Of a stretch of DNA of 64,000 nt, positions 41,101 through 53,321 are shown piece by piece. A model generated the notes under the pieces. It was given only the letters and a program-made list of their open reading frames with translations, was not told the DNA's origin and did no database searches. Within the stretch, counting starts at the first letter, position 1. The number at the start of each line of letters is the position of its first letter. Position numbers and translations under genes: made by a program. Source of the stretch: Hyperoplus lanceolatus (lineage: Eukaryota > Chordata > Actinopteri > Uranoscopiformes > Ammodytidae); contig CM049417.1 in assembly GCA_026929865.2 (NCBI GenBank), forward strand, positions 16,833,501 to 16,897,500, given 5' to 3'.

Positions 41101-44100
41101 AGGACGTCAAGCAGGGGGAGGCCACGATCGATGAGCTGAAGGAGCAGGTACGGGCAGCCAGAGATGTCTCTGAGGCTACTTTCTTAAGGTTGCACAACCG
41201 AGTCAGACTCATTTAACTGCACACATACGCTTGCTTATGTGTGTGTTTGTGTGTTTACCTGTGCCAGGTGGATGCTGCTCTGGGCTCAGAGGAGATGGTG
41301 GAGACTCTGACAGAGAGGAACCTGGATCTGGAGGAGAAAGTCAGAGAGTTGAGAGAAACGGTCACTGATCTGGTCCGTACAATCTCATTTATCAATCCTA
41401 CTATTTTCTTTTTAAAGATCATTTTTACCATTTTCAATGCTTTATTTATAGTGCAGAGAGACAAAGATGAAATGGAGTATAGAGGGTAATGACATGCAGA
41501 GAACAACCTGGGTCTGATCCCGAGGACTGAGCCTCATGGGGGGGAACGCTATAACCACGAGCGCCCCCATCAATCATACTATTATACATTTGCATTTACT
41601 TTATCACCAGCATTATGGTAAAAGTAAGGGAAGTTGAAAGATAAATATGTTATTAAAAGAGCGCTGTTAGTTAATGAATATCCTATAACTGAACTCTTAA
41701 CTTTGTTTTCTGTCCCAATAGGAGGCCATCAATGAGATGAACGATGAGCTGCAGGAGAACGGCCGGGAGACAGAGATGGAGCTGAGGGAGCTGGTGGACC
41801 TGAGTGGAGCCAAGGTCAGAGAGGCTGAGAAACGTGTGGAGGCCGCCCAGGAGACTGTAGCAGACTACCAGCAGACCATCAACAAATACAGAGAGCTCAC
41901 CATCGGGCTGCAGGTGGGTGAAGAGGAGGGGAAACACACATGCTCTGGGAATCAATCGAATGATATACACACATTGACACTGTATGTGCTTTTTTCCCCC
42001 CTCTCTGTCCATCAGGAGGCCAACAGGGAGCTGATCAGCCAGCAGAATGCAAACGCTGAACAGGTCCAGCAACCCCCCGCTGAACTCTTTGACTTCAAGA
42101 TCAAGTTTGCAGAGACCAAGGCCTATGCCAAGGTAGGACACTTCACCTGTTATCATGACTGATAGAACTGCACCAGTTTGACACCTCTGAGACTTTCTGC
42201 TATCATCTGTCTTCCTATAGGCCATTGAGATGGAGCTGAGGAAGATGGAAGTGGCTCAATCAAACAGACAGGTGTCACTCCTCACCTCCTTCATGCCAGA
42301 CTCCTTCCTGCGTCACGGTGGAGACCACGACTGCATTCTGGTCCTTCTGCTCGTCCCCAGGCTCATCTGCAAGGTATGGAGCAGTGGACAGTTCACCTCA
42401 AATATATTTTTATGGAATCCTCATTGTTACGTTAATTTAAACTCCAGATGCCATGCTTAGTTTGTTTGTCTAATAGACACTTCTTACTATGTATGTATGT
42501 GCTCTACCTGGTAGGCTGAGCTGATCAGCAAACAGGCCCAGGAGAAGTTTGACCTGAATGGGAACATGGCCCCAGGAGCGGGGCTCAGAGGGCCTCCAGG
42601 AGAACAGCGCAGTTTTGCCTCAGGACTGGTTTACTCCCTCAACCTGCTGCAGGCCACCCTGCACAAATATGAACAGTGAGCATTAATGTGTCAGAAATTA
42701 AATATGCTGTTGTGATTGGAGAAATTTGAAGTATTATGTCTAGTGCTGCCGGAAGTAATAGCAGAATTGATCTGTTGCTGTAATATTGCAAATCGTATTC
42801 ACTAACAAAACGGTTCTTGTCTATTCTTTCCCTCTCCCCTGCTCTGCTTGTAGGGCTCTGAATACCTGCAGCGTGGACGTTTTTAAGCGCATGGGAACAC
42901 TCTACTCTGAAATGAGTTTCCATGAGCGCTCTCTGGATTACTTCATCGACCTGCTGCATAAAGATCAGCTCGATGAGACTGTTCAGGTGGAACCTCTGAC
43001 CAAGGCCATCAAGTACTATCAGGTAACATTACCAAAGTTTAGGGTTTTTTAAATTAATCTCTGACTGTTCAACTTGTTTTACAAATAAATAAACTGTATA
43101 TACCAAACGACCATGTTGTATGTTCATCGTCTCATGTATATACTTAGTCAAATAGACATTGACACCATATACTTTTTAAACAAAGTTTCTCACTGTTGGT
43201 TTTGTCTTTCAGCAACTGTACAGTGTCCATCTGGCCGATCACACTGAAGACTGCACAGTGCAGCTGGGTGATCACATTAAGGTACTTAATGCTTCTTTTG
43301 CTTTGGGATTCCCTTTACCTATTAATTTAAGATGTTGATAGTTTCACCCTAGTAGACAGTGAAAAGCATTCTGCATTCTTACTATTTGTTTCTACAAATA
43401 GCAGCAGATTCCATTTCACTTGATCCAGGAGATATCCCAAAAATGTGGTCAAAAATATCAATAATCCCAAGGATTTTGACAAGTTTAGTCAAACATAAAT
43501 GAGAATGTAGTAGTAGAGTTTTCTTACTAATCCCTCTTTTCCCTTTCACCTACAGTTTACCCAGAGTGCCCTGGACTGCATGGGAGTGGAGGTATCCCGC
43601 CTGCGTGCGTTCCTGTCCCCAGGTCAGGAGAGCTCTGGCCTGGCTGTCCTCCTAAAGGACCTGGACACTTCCTGCTCCGACATCAAACAGTTCTGCAAGA
43701 AGATCCGCCGTCGCATGCCCGGAACAGATGTAGCTGGAGTGCCCGCTGCTCTCAATTTTGCATCACAGGTATGATGGGATACAGAAACACACAGTAAAAT
43801 AAACCAGAGTTCAACATGACATGAGCAACTTGGAAGTTCTTTTTCCATACTATTAATATTATCCTCAGTATAATTTATCAACACGTTCTCATGATCATTG
43901 ACCATCTAACGTGCACACACAAGTATACATTTGACTGGTATCTGTCTTGTCTCACCGGGAAGGTGTCAGAGATGCTGACAGAGTGCAGGCGCCAACACAC
44001 CCGCGTGGTGGCTGTGCTGCAGGAGGTGGCTGCAGCTGGAGCTCAGATGATCGCTCCTCTGGCAGAACAGGAGGGGCTCAATGCTCTCAAACTGGAGGAC

Positions 44101-47100
44101 ATCGCCTGCAAAGTCGTGGAGCAGGTAGTTAACATGTGAATAATCAATTTCAGGTCTTTTTGTTTGGCTTAAATGGAGCAATTGGATTATTCTATTTAGC
44201 ATTTACATAAAATAATGACGTGGGGGGAATAAGTCACTTGATACGGAGTTGGTCTAAATGGTCATTTTATTGAATCGTTGTACAAGACAAACAATTACTC
44301 ACATCGCGCTTGCAGGTTGGGAGACATGCGGGGAGGAAACTGAGTGCGTCCACTCCAAAGCCAAGCCGGGTGCAAAAAGCCCCGTTTCTCAACCTTGTAC
44401 TTAGTTCTATCTGAATTTGATTCCAGGCAGCTGTCGGCCTTATCAAAACCGTTGCTAGGCCGTTGACCGTTTCTGGCCGTCTTCCCAGAGCATTCCTATC
44501 TGTCTCCCAACCACACAAACTATCTCTCGTCACAACTTTGTCCTACAATAAATTGATTTAAAAGACACTTTAATCTCTAAACTAAACCGCTCACTGTCTT
44601 ATCTAGTTCTTTTGCATTGGAGCAGATGTAGGGATTGTATTAGCTAGCAGCTAGCTGTGTTATTTTGTACTGAATCTACATTTGTTCTCCAAGGTGTATT
44701 GCTCTCAAGGCCTCAACGGGCCAGAGTGTCTGCGTCAGTCCTGCTCTTCCGTCATCGCTACCATGAACAAGATGGCCACCGCCATGCAGGAAGGGGAGTA
44801 TGACGCTGACAAACCACAGGGCAAGGTATATTCACAAGCCTTAATATTTTCAATTGAAACATTCAAATCCAAGTATGTTTCTGCTGTTTGTCACTCCCTC
44901 CCTGTTCCCATTCCTACAATTTGATTCATGTCTATCGTCCTCAGAATCCTCCAGTGGAGATGAGAGCATCCTCCGTTAGGGCTGAGATGACTGACGCTGA
45001 GGGTCTGGGAGTTAAACTAGAAGACAGAGAGATGGCCATGAAGGAACTCAAGAAGTCACTCAAGATCAAGGTGACACACCAAAACACTTCTAAGTCACTC
45101 AGCCTTTTCTCTTTTAAAAGGTTCTAAAAATGAGTCTGCCACTTTGAAATGAAAATAATCAGGAACCGGATCAGCCTATTTAACATGGTGGTACCTCTCT
45201 CTCTCGCTCTCTGTTCCAGGGCGAGGAGCTGAGCGAGGCCAACGTGCGCCTGAGTCTGCTGGAGAAGAAACTGGACACCTCCACCAAGGATGCAGATGAA
45301 CGGGTGGAGAAGATCCAGACCAAACTGGACGACAACCTCGCCGTACTCAAAAAGAAAGAAAAGTAAGCCAGCTGAGGAATTAACCGAGGCACATTTCACT
45401 TTCTTATTTTCCTGCTCGCTCGCTCACATTCCTCTCCGCTCATCTTCAGGGAGTTTGAGGAGACCATGGATGCACTGCAGGCCGATATCGACCAGCTGGA
45501 GGCGGAGAAGGCAGAGCTGAAACAACGCATTAATAACCAATCCAAGATGACCATCGAAGGCCTGAGAGGCTCTCCGTCCTCTGGGATTGCCTCCATTGTT
45601 CAGGGATCAGCAGGAGGTGAATTACTCTTTGGATGTGGTCATTTTTGTTTGTAAATGGCGATGCTGTGTTTGGCCTCTAATTCAACCTTTTGAATAACCA
45701 GCTAATGATCGGATTTTGGGAATCACAAAAGTCTTAGTCTTTGGAAAGAAGGTCTAAAATACAAAAAAAAAAATCCTAACATTATATTGGGGCAGGGTGT
45801 CTTAACAAGCTTTTATAAAATTGTAATTGAATATTATAAATAAATATTATCAAAATTAGTTAAAAAAAAATATATATGACAGGACTGTGTGGGTGTTGCC
45901 ATGGCAACAGTCATTGTTTTTATGTTTGGCAGAGATCTGCTGTGATTGGTTTAAAATACTTGTTTAATAAGAACCAGAGCATAGCCTGCCTCATCTAAAC
46001 AGAATTCCTGTGAAGTTAATCAAACCTAAATGATATCTTTCATTCGGATTGATAAGTATGCTCAACTGTTTTCAGATGCTTACCATTTTGCAAATAACTT
46101 CCCAAATGACGTAGTTAGAAGGATTTTTGTTGATTTGGGTTTACAGGGGCTTTAATGAGTGATGTGTTGCCAGATGGAATGTCTCTCACCAGTCTGGGTT
46201 TCTCTCCATCAGGTCTGCCTCCATCCCTGGCAGGACCAGTCCAGGTGGTGGACTCTCCTCTCCTCCAGCTGCAGGTTGAAGCAGCAGAGACTGGGAATTA
46301 AACAACTCAAGAATGAAAACAACAGACTTAAGGTACACTGGTGTTGGTATTATTGTATGTATTGTTCTATCTGTCCAAACCCTGGTAATATTGACCTAGA
46401 GTATACTTGACTTCCAGGCAGAGAAGATGAGAGCCCAACTGGCCTCCCTGCCTCCACTCTGTCCTCCCAAACTACCACAAATGTCCAAGGACAGCTCCAT
46501 GCCACCTGAAGGACTGACCACAGGCATCTATCGCAGGACTGACCAACTGTTGGCAACCCTGCTCAAGCTAAGCTCCGAGGTTAAAGTGGTGGACGTCACC
46601 GGGAAGACATCAGGTTTGTGTGTGTCTCACTTTCTAGACCTCCCTCTCCTGTGTGTAAGTAGTTAATTTTTATTTTTTTCCCTCAATGGTTTCCTCTAGT
46701 TAGTGCCAGTGCCCAGCTGATGGAGCAGACCGCTCGCCTTCAGAACCTCAGTAATGCTCTGGACAAACTCAAGGTGACAACTTGAGATTTCAATCTATTC
46801 ACCTTTACCTTGCCATCAAGCTGTCAGCGATACAAAAGCAAACATTGGGACTCTTTTCTGTTTCAGGGAGAAGTAGCTGAGCATGTAGTCTCCCATCAGC
46901 CTGGAGCAAAGGTTTCCTCAGATTTCGCCACCTTCCCAGTCTCCTCCTTTGTTAAGGTAGACCCATTCAATACAAACATCCATCATCATTTCAAGATTTA
47001 AAAAGTTTCCTCTTTTCTAGTCAGAAGATTTCACACACGATGTTTTTTTCCCAGGCCAAGGAAGAGAAGCAGGGAGGAACAGTGTTTGTGGGTCGTGTTG

Positions 47101-47192
47101 CCATTCCCTGCACCCATGGACAGGAACAGGTCCACCGCCTCGTCCTATCACAGCAGCAGTTGCAGAAGGTTCACCGTCTCCTCATGGCCTGA
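35119..47192 (+). CDS. dctn1: Dynactin subunit 1 (p150-Glued)
   Basis: p150-Glued is the largest dynactin subunit; it binds microtubules, dynein intermediate chain and Arp1. Coding exons are 35119-35154, 35971-36036, 36156-36350, 36862-36946, 37038-37069, 37456-37476, 38071-38094, 39318-39452, 39618-39641, 40093-40290, 40459-40663, 40802-40880, 40988-41147, 41268-41372, 41722-41913, 42016-42132, 42221-42373, 42515-42675, 42854-43022, 43213-43281, 43556-43768, 43963-44124, 44694-44825, 44945-45070, 45220-45362, 45450-45616, 46213-46332, 46418-46613, 46700-46773, 46867-46956 and 47055-47192. The CAP-Gly domain is at residues 35-99 (motif GKNNG, where mammals have GKNDG), followed by basic microexons, coiled coil 1 from about 207, and coiled coil 2 around 960-1060. 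Length is about 1261 residues (human 1278). Exon 46213-46332 has one base too many, so the literal frame stops at 46299. See findings. Confidence 0.95.
41430..41585 (-). mobile_element. Probable tRNA-derived SINE in dctn1 intron
   Basis: Read on the minus strand it resembles a degraded tRNA-type head (GGGGGCGCTCGTGGTTATAG, later CTCGGGATCAGACCC). CTCTGCATGTCATTACCC and an ATAAAGCATTG tail follow, as in common teleost SINEs. The box sequences are mutated. No clear target duplication was found. Confidence 0.45.
44216..44547 (-). mobile_element. Solo LTR in dctn1 intron
   Basis: The element begins TGACGTGGGG and ends TTTGTCCTACA on the plus strand, so both strands read TG...CA. It is flanked on each side by the 4-bp duplication ATAA (44212-44215 and 44548-44551). 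On the minus strand AATAAA lies at 44271-44266, about 50 bp from the end, as expected for an LTR transcribed from that strand. No internal retroelement genes are present, consistent with recombination between two LTRs. Whether it came from an endogenous retrovirus or a Gypsy-type element cannot be decided. It sits between exons 43963-44124 and 44694-44825. Confidence 0.65.
45895..45908. promoter_or_regulatory. Perfect palindromic RFX X-box
   Basis: GTTGCCATGGCAAC is a 14-bp perfect palindrome identical to the symmetric RFX-family consensus. It lies in the intron of dctn1 between 45616 and 46213. Function is inferred from the motif only. Confidence 0.6.
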
Positions 47193-47620
47193 GACTGCAG
47201 GCCATTGGCCAACCACCACGATTGACAGCACATCAAGAAAAGCTTTTGTTCTTTATTCTCATTCCATCTTCAACATTCTTCTATTTATCCCTTTTGCTTT
47301 TCACTGTCCTCAGGAAATTGTATCCAATATAGGTTAACACTAGAGCACTAATACAACTGAGACATAGCAGACGTAAATCGGATTGGTGTTCATTAAGTCA
47401 AGAATGGATTTGACTACTGAATGTAACATTATGAAGATGTCATGTTTTCATCAAGTGTGTATGCACTGGTTTTTACCAACTGTGGGAAAGGCGAAGGCTA
47501 GCCTAGCAACAAGTATTATACTCTACTTGCACCTATTGATTTGTTTTCCCCCTTTGTATCTAATGTATTTGTAGTCATTCATACAATTAAAAGCAAGAAA
47601 ATTACTTCTGAGAATCAGTC
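47193..47620 (+). other. dctn1: dctn1 3' UTR
   Basis: Non-coding sequence after the stop codon, with ATTAAA at about 47587-47592 as the likely poly(A) signal. Confidence 0.55.
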
Positions 47621-48418
47621 AATTTTTGACCTCTGGAAACGTTTGCCTGAAACAAGGGTTAAGAAAACGGAGCACAGATTTAATGGGGAAAAAAAAGTGC
47701 CCATGTGTTAGCCTACATTCTTAAATCATTTAGGATGGCAGGAATTTTATCCAAGTACTGAACTTTAGTTTGAGGTGACAAGTTGCAAAAATATGGTTGT
47801 GAAATATACAAATATACACACACACACAACAATTACATGTTCCATTTTAGTCACCCCAAAATAATCACTTCAATGTTACTGAACATTTATTAAAATAAAT
47901 GTTCGTTATTTTCTCCAACATCAGTAACAACAGCATGGCATATTAATGTTTGTAACAAAGCCTCTAATATTCCTAAACTGTTATACACAATTGTAGCAGA
48001 ATTACTTTGAATCCTGGCTCAGGCAAACAGATCCTGATACATCATAGCAAATCGCTGTAATTAACTGATGTAGAAATAAGTACTTGAGGCCTAAAAAAAA
48101 AATAACAATCTTTATACCATACTTATGTGGGACATAAAGAGCCATCAGAAGGATCATTAGCTGTAATAAATGATTCATTTTAATACAAGTGAATTGTCAA
48201 AACACTCCTTGAAATCTTCCAACAAGTAGCACATTATTAGAACACAGCATTAGACACAAGTGCAGAATTAAAAACGCTTGGAAAAAATTGAAATATTTGG
48301 TGTCAAAGAACAAACACAAAAATTCAAAGAACTAAAAGAGCACAAATATAGAAAACAAAGAAATGGAATGAGGAAGAAATGTATGTGTGAGACAGTGAAC
48401 CTTGTCAAACACCCTGCC
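47621..48418 (-). other. pced1: Short intergenic gap and pced1 3' UTR
   Basis: A minus-strand AATAAA (plus-strand TTTATT at 47886-47891) is the probable poly(A) signal of pced1. Its 3' UTR would then be about 530 bp. dctn1 and pced1 are convergent, about 300 bp apart at their poly(A) signals. A short (CA)n lies near 47816. Confidence 0.5.
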
Positions 48419-51400
48419 TCAGTAGTAGCGGCCGTGGCGGTCATACTGCTTTGGTCTTTGATGGGTGTACGGAGCATAGTGGTTTCTGCTGTGTCTGCTT
48501 CTCATCACAGACTGATGCTGGAGCTCGTTGTAGGGCTCCGAGTGGTGGGGATGCTTGTATTCGATACCTGAGCAACATTCAGGACTGGTTAGAAGGCTAT
48601 ACAGCTCAAAAATACACTTTGGATAACTAGTCCAAGGACCCACAGATACCTTGGTCAAATATTCACAGTGCAAGTCCAATCAGTTAGTCACTCTAAAGAT
48701 GCTGATGAGCGGATATAAAATGGTACACTTACCATTTCTGTTTTGTTGCCTGTTGTAAGCTGCAGCAGCCTCATTGTGATTGGTCTGTGGCTGCAGGTTG
48801 TTCTCCTGGAAGTTCATGAAGTTAAAAGGCAAGGCATCGCTGGAGAACTCCTCACTGTAGCCGCTGTTGTAAAAACTCCCCCTTGATCGGAGTTGGTCTG
48901 TAAAGAGACAAAAGAGGGAGGTGGTGATAGGAGAAAGTTAAAGACTTAATCCAGAAAAACAAAGTGTGGGGTTGCGATGGTATGTTCCCCCTCCTTTGAA
49001 ATGATTTCCTCCCCTGCACAAGGACCTGACATTTCATTGTTGATGTTGTAGATGAATACTTTAATGTGACATCATTAGTTTGGCTGTTGATTCCAAATGA
49101 CAAAAATCAACACAACTGGCCATGAAGTAAACTAAGTTGCAATAACTTTTAGTTAAGTAAAAAGCAGCTTGATTCATTTTTAACACAAATCAAAAAGACA
49201 CTTAACTATGATGTGAAATAAAAAAACAAATAAACCAATAGAACATCTGGGAGAATGCTTCAAGTCTTACCCATGGCAGAAGAAAAAGTGTTGGTAGCAT
49301 AGGGGTAGCTGCAGTTGGTCCGTACGTGAAACCCTCCTGAAAAGCAGCATTAAATGCATCAGCAAACAAAGAAACACTTGAGCTAACAAGACTTGTTATA
49401 ATAATATTGTGGTCACACTCCAAACTGTGGAAACAGCCTTACAGTGTCCCTGCGGACTTTAACCTATTATTGCAACATAAATTAGGCTTTTACAGCTTTT
49501 ACTTTTAAACTAAACCCCAAAAACAAAAAATGGAAACCAAAGCCAAGGTTTAACAGGGAATCTTTAACATCGATGTAACAGTATAAACCACAGTTACTGT
49601 CCGCCATTTTGTATATCTTAATAGAAACAAATTAAGTACTTTAAAGATATAATAGTCAAACTCATGACTCTACCATACAGTGCATTCATCTTAGAAGGTC
49701 ATGTGGTAATTGGGATTAATTTGACCCTTGCTCGCTTTCCCTCATCACCTGAAGTCTTACCTGGAGGGTTGAAAGCTTTTACAAAGGCTGGACGACGCTG
49801 CTGCTGCTGCGGCTGTTGGTGTTGCTGTTGTTGTTGGTGGTGCTGCTGCTGTTGCTTCTGCTTAGGAACCCCAGTATTCTCTGAAAAGAACAAACTCATG
49901 TCAATTTAGTTTCACTGATTAAAAATCCCATTTAATTCCTTTGCATTAGAACAAAGGCTGGTGGGTGCATATCTTCAATCAAAAAGAGACAGAGTTTTTA
50001 GAGTAATTTGTGTATCTGAAGAGTTCAAACAGTACGGGAAAAACACTGTTTTAGATTGTGTGCATGTGCGCGTGTGTGTGTGCGTGTGTGTGTGTAGTCC
50101 TCACCAACAGCAGTCATTGGGCAGAGCATTATGACGCCCCAGGCCTGTGCAGCGTGCTGTAACAGCAGAGAGGTGATCCTGCGGTGGGCGATGGCGTTCC
50201 AGTGGACTCCATCCCTGGTGCGGTGTTGCAGGGAGAAGCGGAACTGGAAGTGGAGGTCCAACACATCCATCCCGTACGCGTCAGCCAGAGTCCCGCTGTA
50301 GAAGTTGGCTTCGATCACATCGAAACGCAGATGGGAAGCCTTGTGCTCAATCTAAAAAGGTGAAGGAGGGAGAGAGAGGAAAACGTTTTGAGGCTGGAAA
50401 ACATGAAAAAAAAAAACAGGGTCAAGCTTAGACATTTCTTTAGTTTTAATGATGCAACCTCCCTTAATTGGTAATTGATTACTTTAAACCACACACACCT
50501 CTTTCTGTCTGTATGGAGTGAATCAAAAAACTATAAACCTGCTTTTTTGCCTGATTTGGTGTGAATGCAGCCTTATGTGAATTCCCAGCAAGAAGGTTTA
50601 AGGAGATACTTTAAAACTGATTCTGTGTCTATTAGGTTTAGTTCTGGTGCCGATGACGTACCTCGGGCACCAGGAAACCCCCTCTGATCCCCTCTCCTAA
50701 GGGCATGGTGAGGTTCCACACAGTCAGGCTTTCCTCAGGCAGGATCTCTCTCAGCGCCTCAAAGAACTGATGTAGGTTCTCCTTGTAGTCAATGATCCAT
50801 TTAGAATAGTATCTACAAAACAGAACACGGGTAGGGACGTCACAAATTAGCTATGACCAAATTGATCAAAGCAGGGCTTCATCAAAAGAGATTCAGTGGC
50901 ACCTTACACCAGGGAACAGCTTATGGTGGTTCTGGTGCAGCTTGTGCGCTTATGGTTCTTATTGTGGTACAGGAAAACCTGAAACATTTCAATTGAGCAG
51001 TGCTTTGTCCTCTGCTAATATCAACAGCTATATGGTTGCAAACAACTGTTCACAACCACCCACACCTTCCTCACCCTTGCCGTTATGTCAAGAGGCGGAG
51101 ATAAGGGAGAAATGAAGAAACCACAGCCTTTAGGAAACGTAAACATTATCGGCAATTAAAAAAAAACACACACCTGAGTTTGCTCAGCTATTGCCCCACC
51201 CACAGACTTACAAAGTCAGGAGTGTATATGATGGGAAGGATAAGCTGGTTGGACCAAATCACATTTGATTTAATACATTAATCAATACAGGATTAGTCTT
51301 CAAAAAAGACAGCTCCCACCTTGAAATGTCCCAAACACAGGAGTTGACGATCACTACATCTGGTTTGAGTCCTGAGCGGAAGTCCTCCAGGATGCTCTGC

Positions 51401-52413
51401 ATGTAGCGAGAGTAGATGCGTGTAACAAAGTAGAAGCGGACCAGGTGGTGGGCGGACTGATACTGCCGAACCTCCCGGTACTCTGTTCCATTGTGCATCT
51501 GACCCAGACACCCACCTTCCACCAGACAGTCCTTTTCAAAGCTCATCTCCCCCTGAAGGAGACGGATAGAGTGAGGAGAACAGAAACACACGCTACTTAC
51601 AGTCCACAAAAACCTTCTTGTCATCTAAACATCACTGACCTTGCTCTTGAGCTGTTTGAAAGTCAGATACTTGTCCCTCTGCAACAGCATAACTATGTCC
51701 TTATACACAGACCGCATAACTGAGGATGAGATACAGAGAGCATAACCAAGCAGGCAGTGTAATGAAATGACCAATGCATACAACCGAGCGACCCAATAAA
51801 GCTCTCCTGACTGAAGCTGGCAAATGGTCCAACGACCAGTAAGCGGGCCCATGTTCTGCAGAGTTCTGCCTGCTGTAAACGGCATGCACCTTAATTTAAG
51901 TTTATACAACCAGACAGGTTCATAAATGACGACAAATGATCTGAAGTCTATATTTTTTTGTAAGAATTTAAATCAATAAAGTTTTTGTCATAAATTTCTC
52001 AATGTATGTTTGAGTGAACTATTTGTGTTCAAGGATGTGTGTTGAGAGTGTAGGGTTTCAGTCTACACTAATGTTAGTTTTATCAAGCAGAACTTTAATT
52101 AGCTAATTCAGGGCTAATGCACTGAAAATAAGTTTATTTTCATTCATCGAGGAGCTCTTAAACCTTTAAAAGAACACTCGAGAAAGTGAATTTAGTTATA
52201 ACTCACTGGAGTCTCCCAGCACCACGATGAACTTATTGTGGAGCAGCTGAGTGGCCTGATGGTGACTCACACTCTTCATCTCCTGTCAATTAAAATGCCA
52301 AACGTTTGTTTTGTATTAAGGCAAATAAATTCATGTTAGCATTGATATACTTATAAAACTAAGCTAATAAACAGGCTAATACTAACACAAGGAGACAAAT
52401 AATGACTTACCAT
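48419..52413 (-). CDS. pced1: PC-esterase domain-containing protein 1 (FAM113-type SGNH hydrolase)
   Basis: PCED1/FAM113 proteins belong to the GDSL/SGNH-like acyl-esterase fold; the substrate is unknown. Ten coding exons: 52413-52411, 52282-52207, 51719-51640, 51552-51320, 50812-50662, 50351-50105, 49880-49761, 49336-49271, 48897-48733 and 48567-48419 (1290 nt, 429 residues). The catalytic Ser is in VLGDSIMRSVYKD (residues 21-33), and the Asp/His pair is in RDGVHWN near 228-231. HNGTEYREVR, HLVRFYF, NSCVWDISRY and MPLGEGIRGGFL match mammalian PCED1A/B in order. A Gln/His-rich low-complexity segment follows at about 270-290, then an Asn/Gln/Tyr-rich tail ending RHGRYY. The first exon contributes only the ATG, directly followed by GTAAGT; a second in-frame ATG is two codons into exon 2. 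PCED1A versus PCED1B cannot be decided. Confidence 0.9.
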
Positions 52414-53229
52414 TGTTGTGTTTAGGAGCTAACCAACGCTAGCTGTTTGAAATTTGGCTCGTGGCTGGCGCCTCGTGTATGTTTTAGCAAACGTTAGACA
52501 ACTTTGTTTAGAAGCGAATCATCACAATCTGGACGTTTTTTAATTTTGGCATGCGAACGCACAGCGGCCTCGCCAACTGACCCCCGCCTGAACAGTTATA
52601 CCAGCAGCTATGCAAGAAAAGTTTTATTTTTTTACTCCACTCAACAGGTGCCCGATTTTAAGTCGCCTTTAAATACTGTCGGAAATATTACAATTTTCGT
52701 GCGGGCTTTGCATCACGGTCTCGCTAAGCTATTGTGGATCACCAAATTAAATTAGATCTGGTTTGATTGACTCACTTTGTGTTTAATGATGACAATCAAA
52801 TGATACATTCTTGAAAAATATTAAAACAAATTTAGCATAAATAGTATAGTACAGGCTAATAGTAAAAGTGTGCATTAAAACCTACTAAAACTGGTAGGCC
52901 TACCAGGCTTTTCAAATGCCTATTTAGAACTTTGTAGTAATTTTATTAATAAATAAATAAAAAATAGGAGTAAACCAACCATCTTAGATATTGTGAAGAA
53001 TGTGTGTTATTATCTTTATATGTCCATGGTTATTAGCCCATAACATCCTGAAATTACATTTTATCAGAAGTAAATATCATCAGTTTAACTCCGCTCTGTC
53101 AGTCTTGTAGGCCTACTTCAACCCTCTTTTTAGGAGAAGGTAGGAATTTTTGAAAAAACAAAAGGCCTATATCTAGTTTTGTGGGGAAACATCAAGAAAC
53201 ATCTTCAACTGCTTTTCAAAAAATGACTT
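52414..53229. other. Intergenic region between pced1 promoter and rpgrip1 3' end
   Basis: The pced1 start is at 52413, so its 5' UTR and promoter must lie at about 52420-52600; no TATA box is visible. The rest is AT-rich. A minus-strand AATAAA (plus-strand TTTATT at 53230-53235) is the likely rpgrip1 poly(A) signal, giving a very short 3' UTR of under 100 bp. Confidence 0.45.
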
Positions 53230-53321
53230 TTTATTTCATCGCTTTTGTACAGGAAGTTGAGGAAATATCTCCTCTGTGTGCTTGAATGTGAGAATGACCT
53301 CTTTTTTCATACTTTTTGCTT

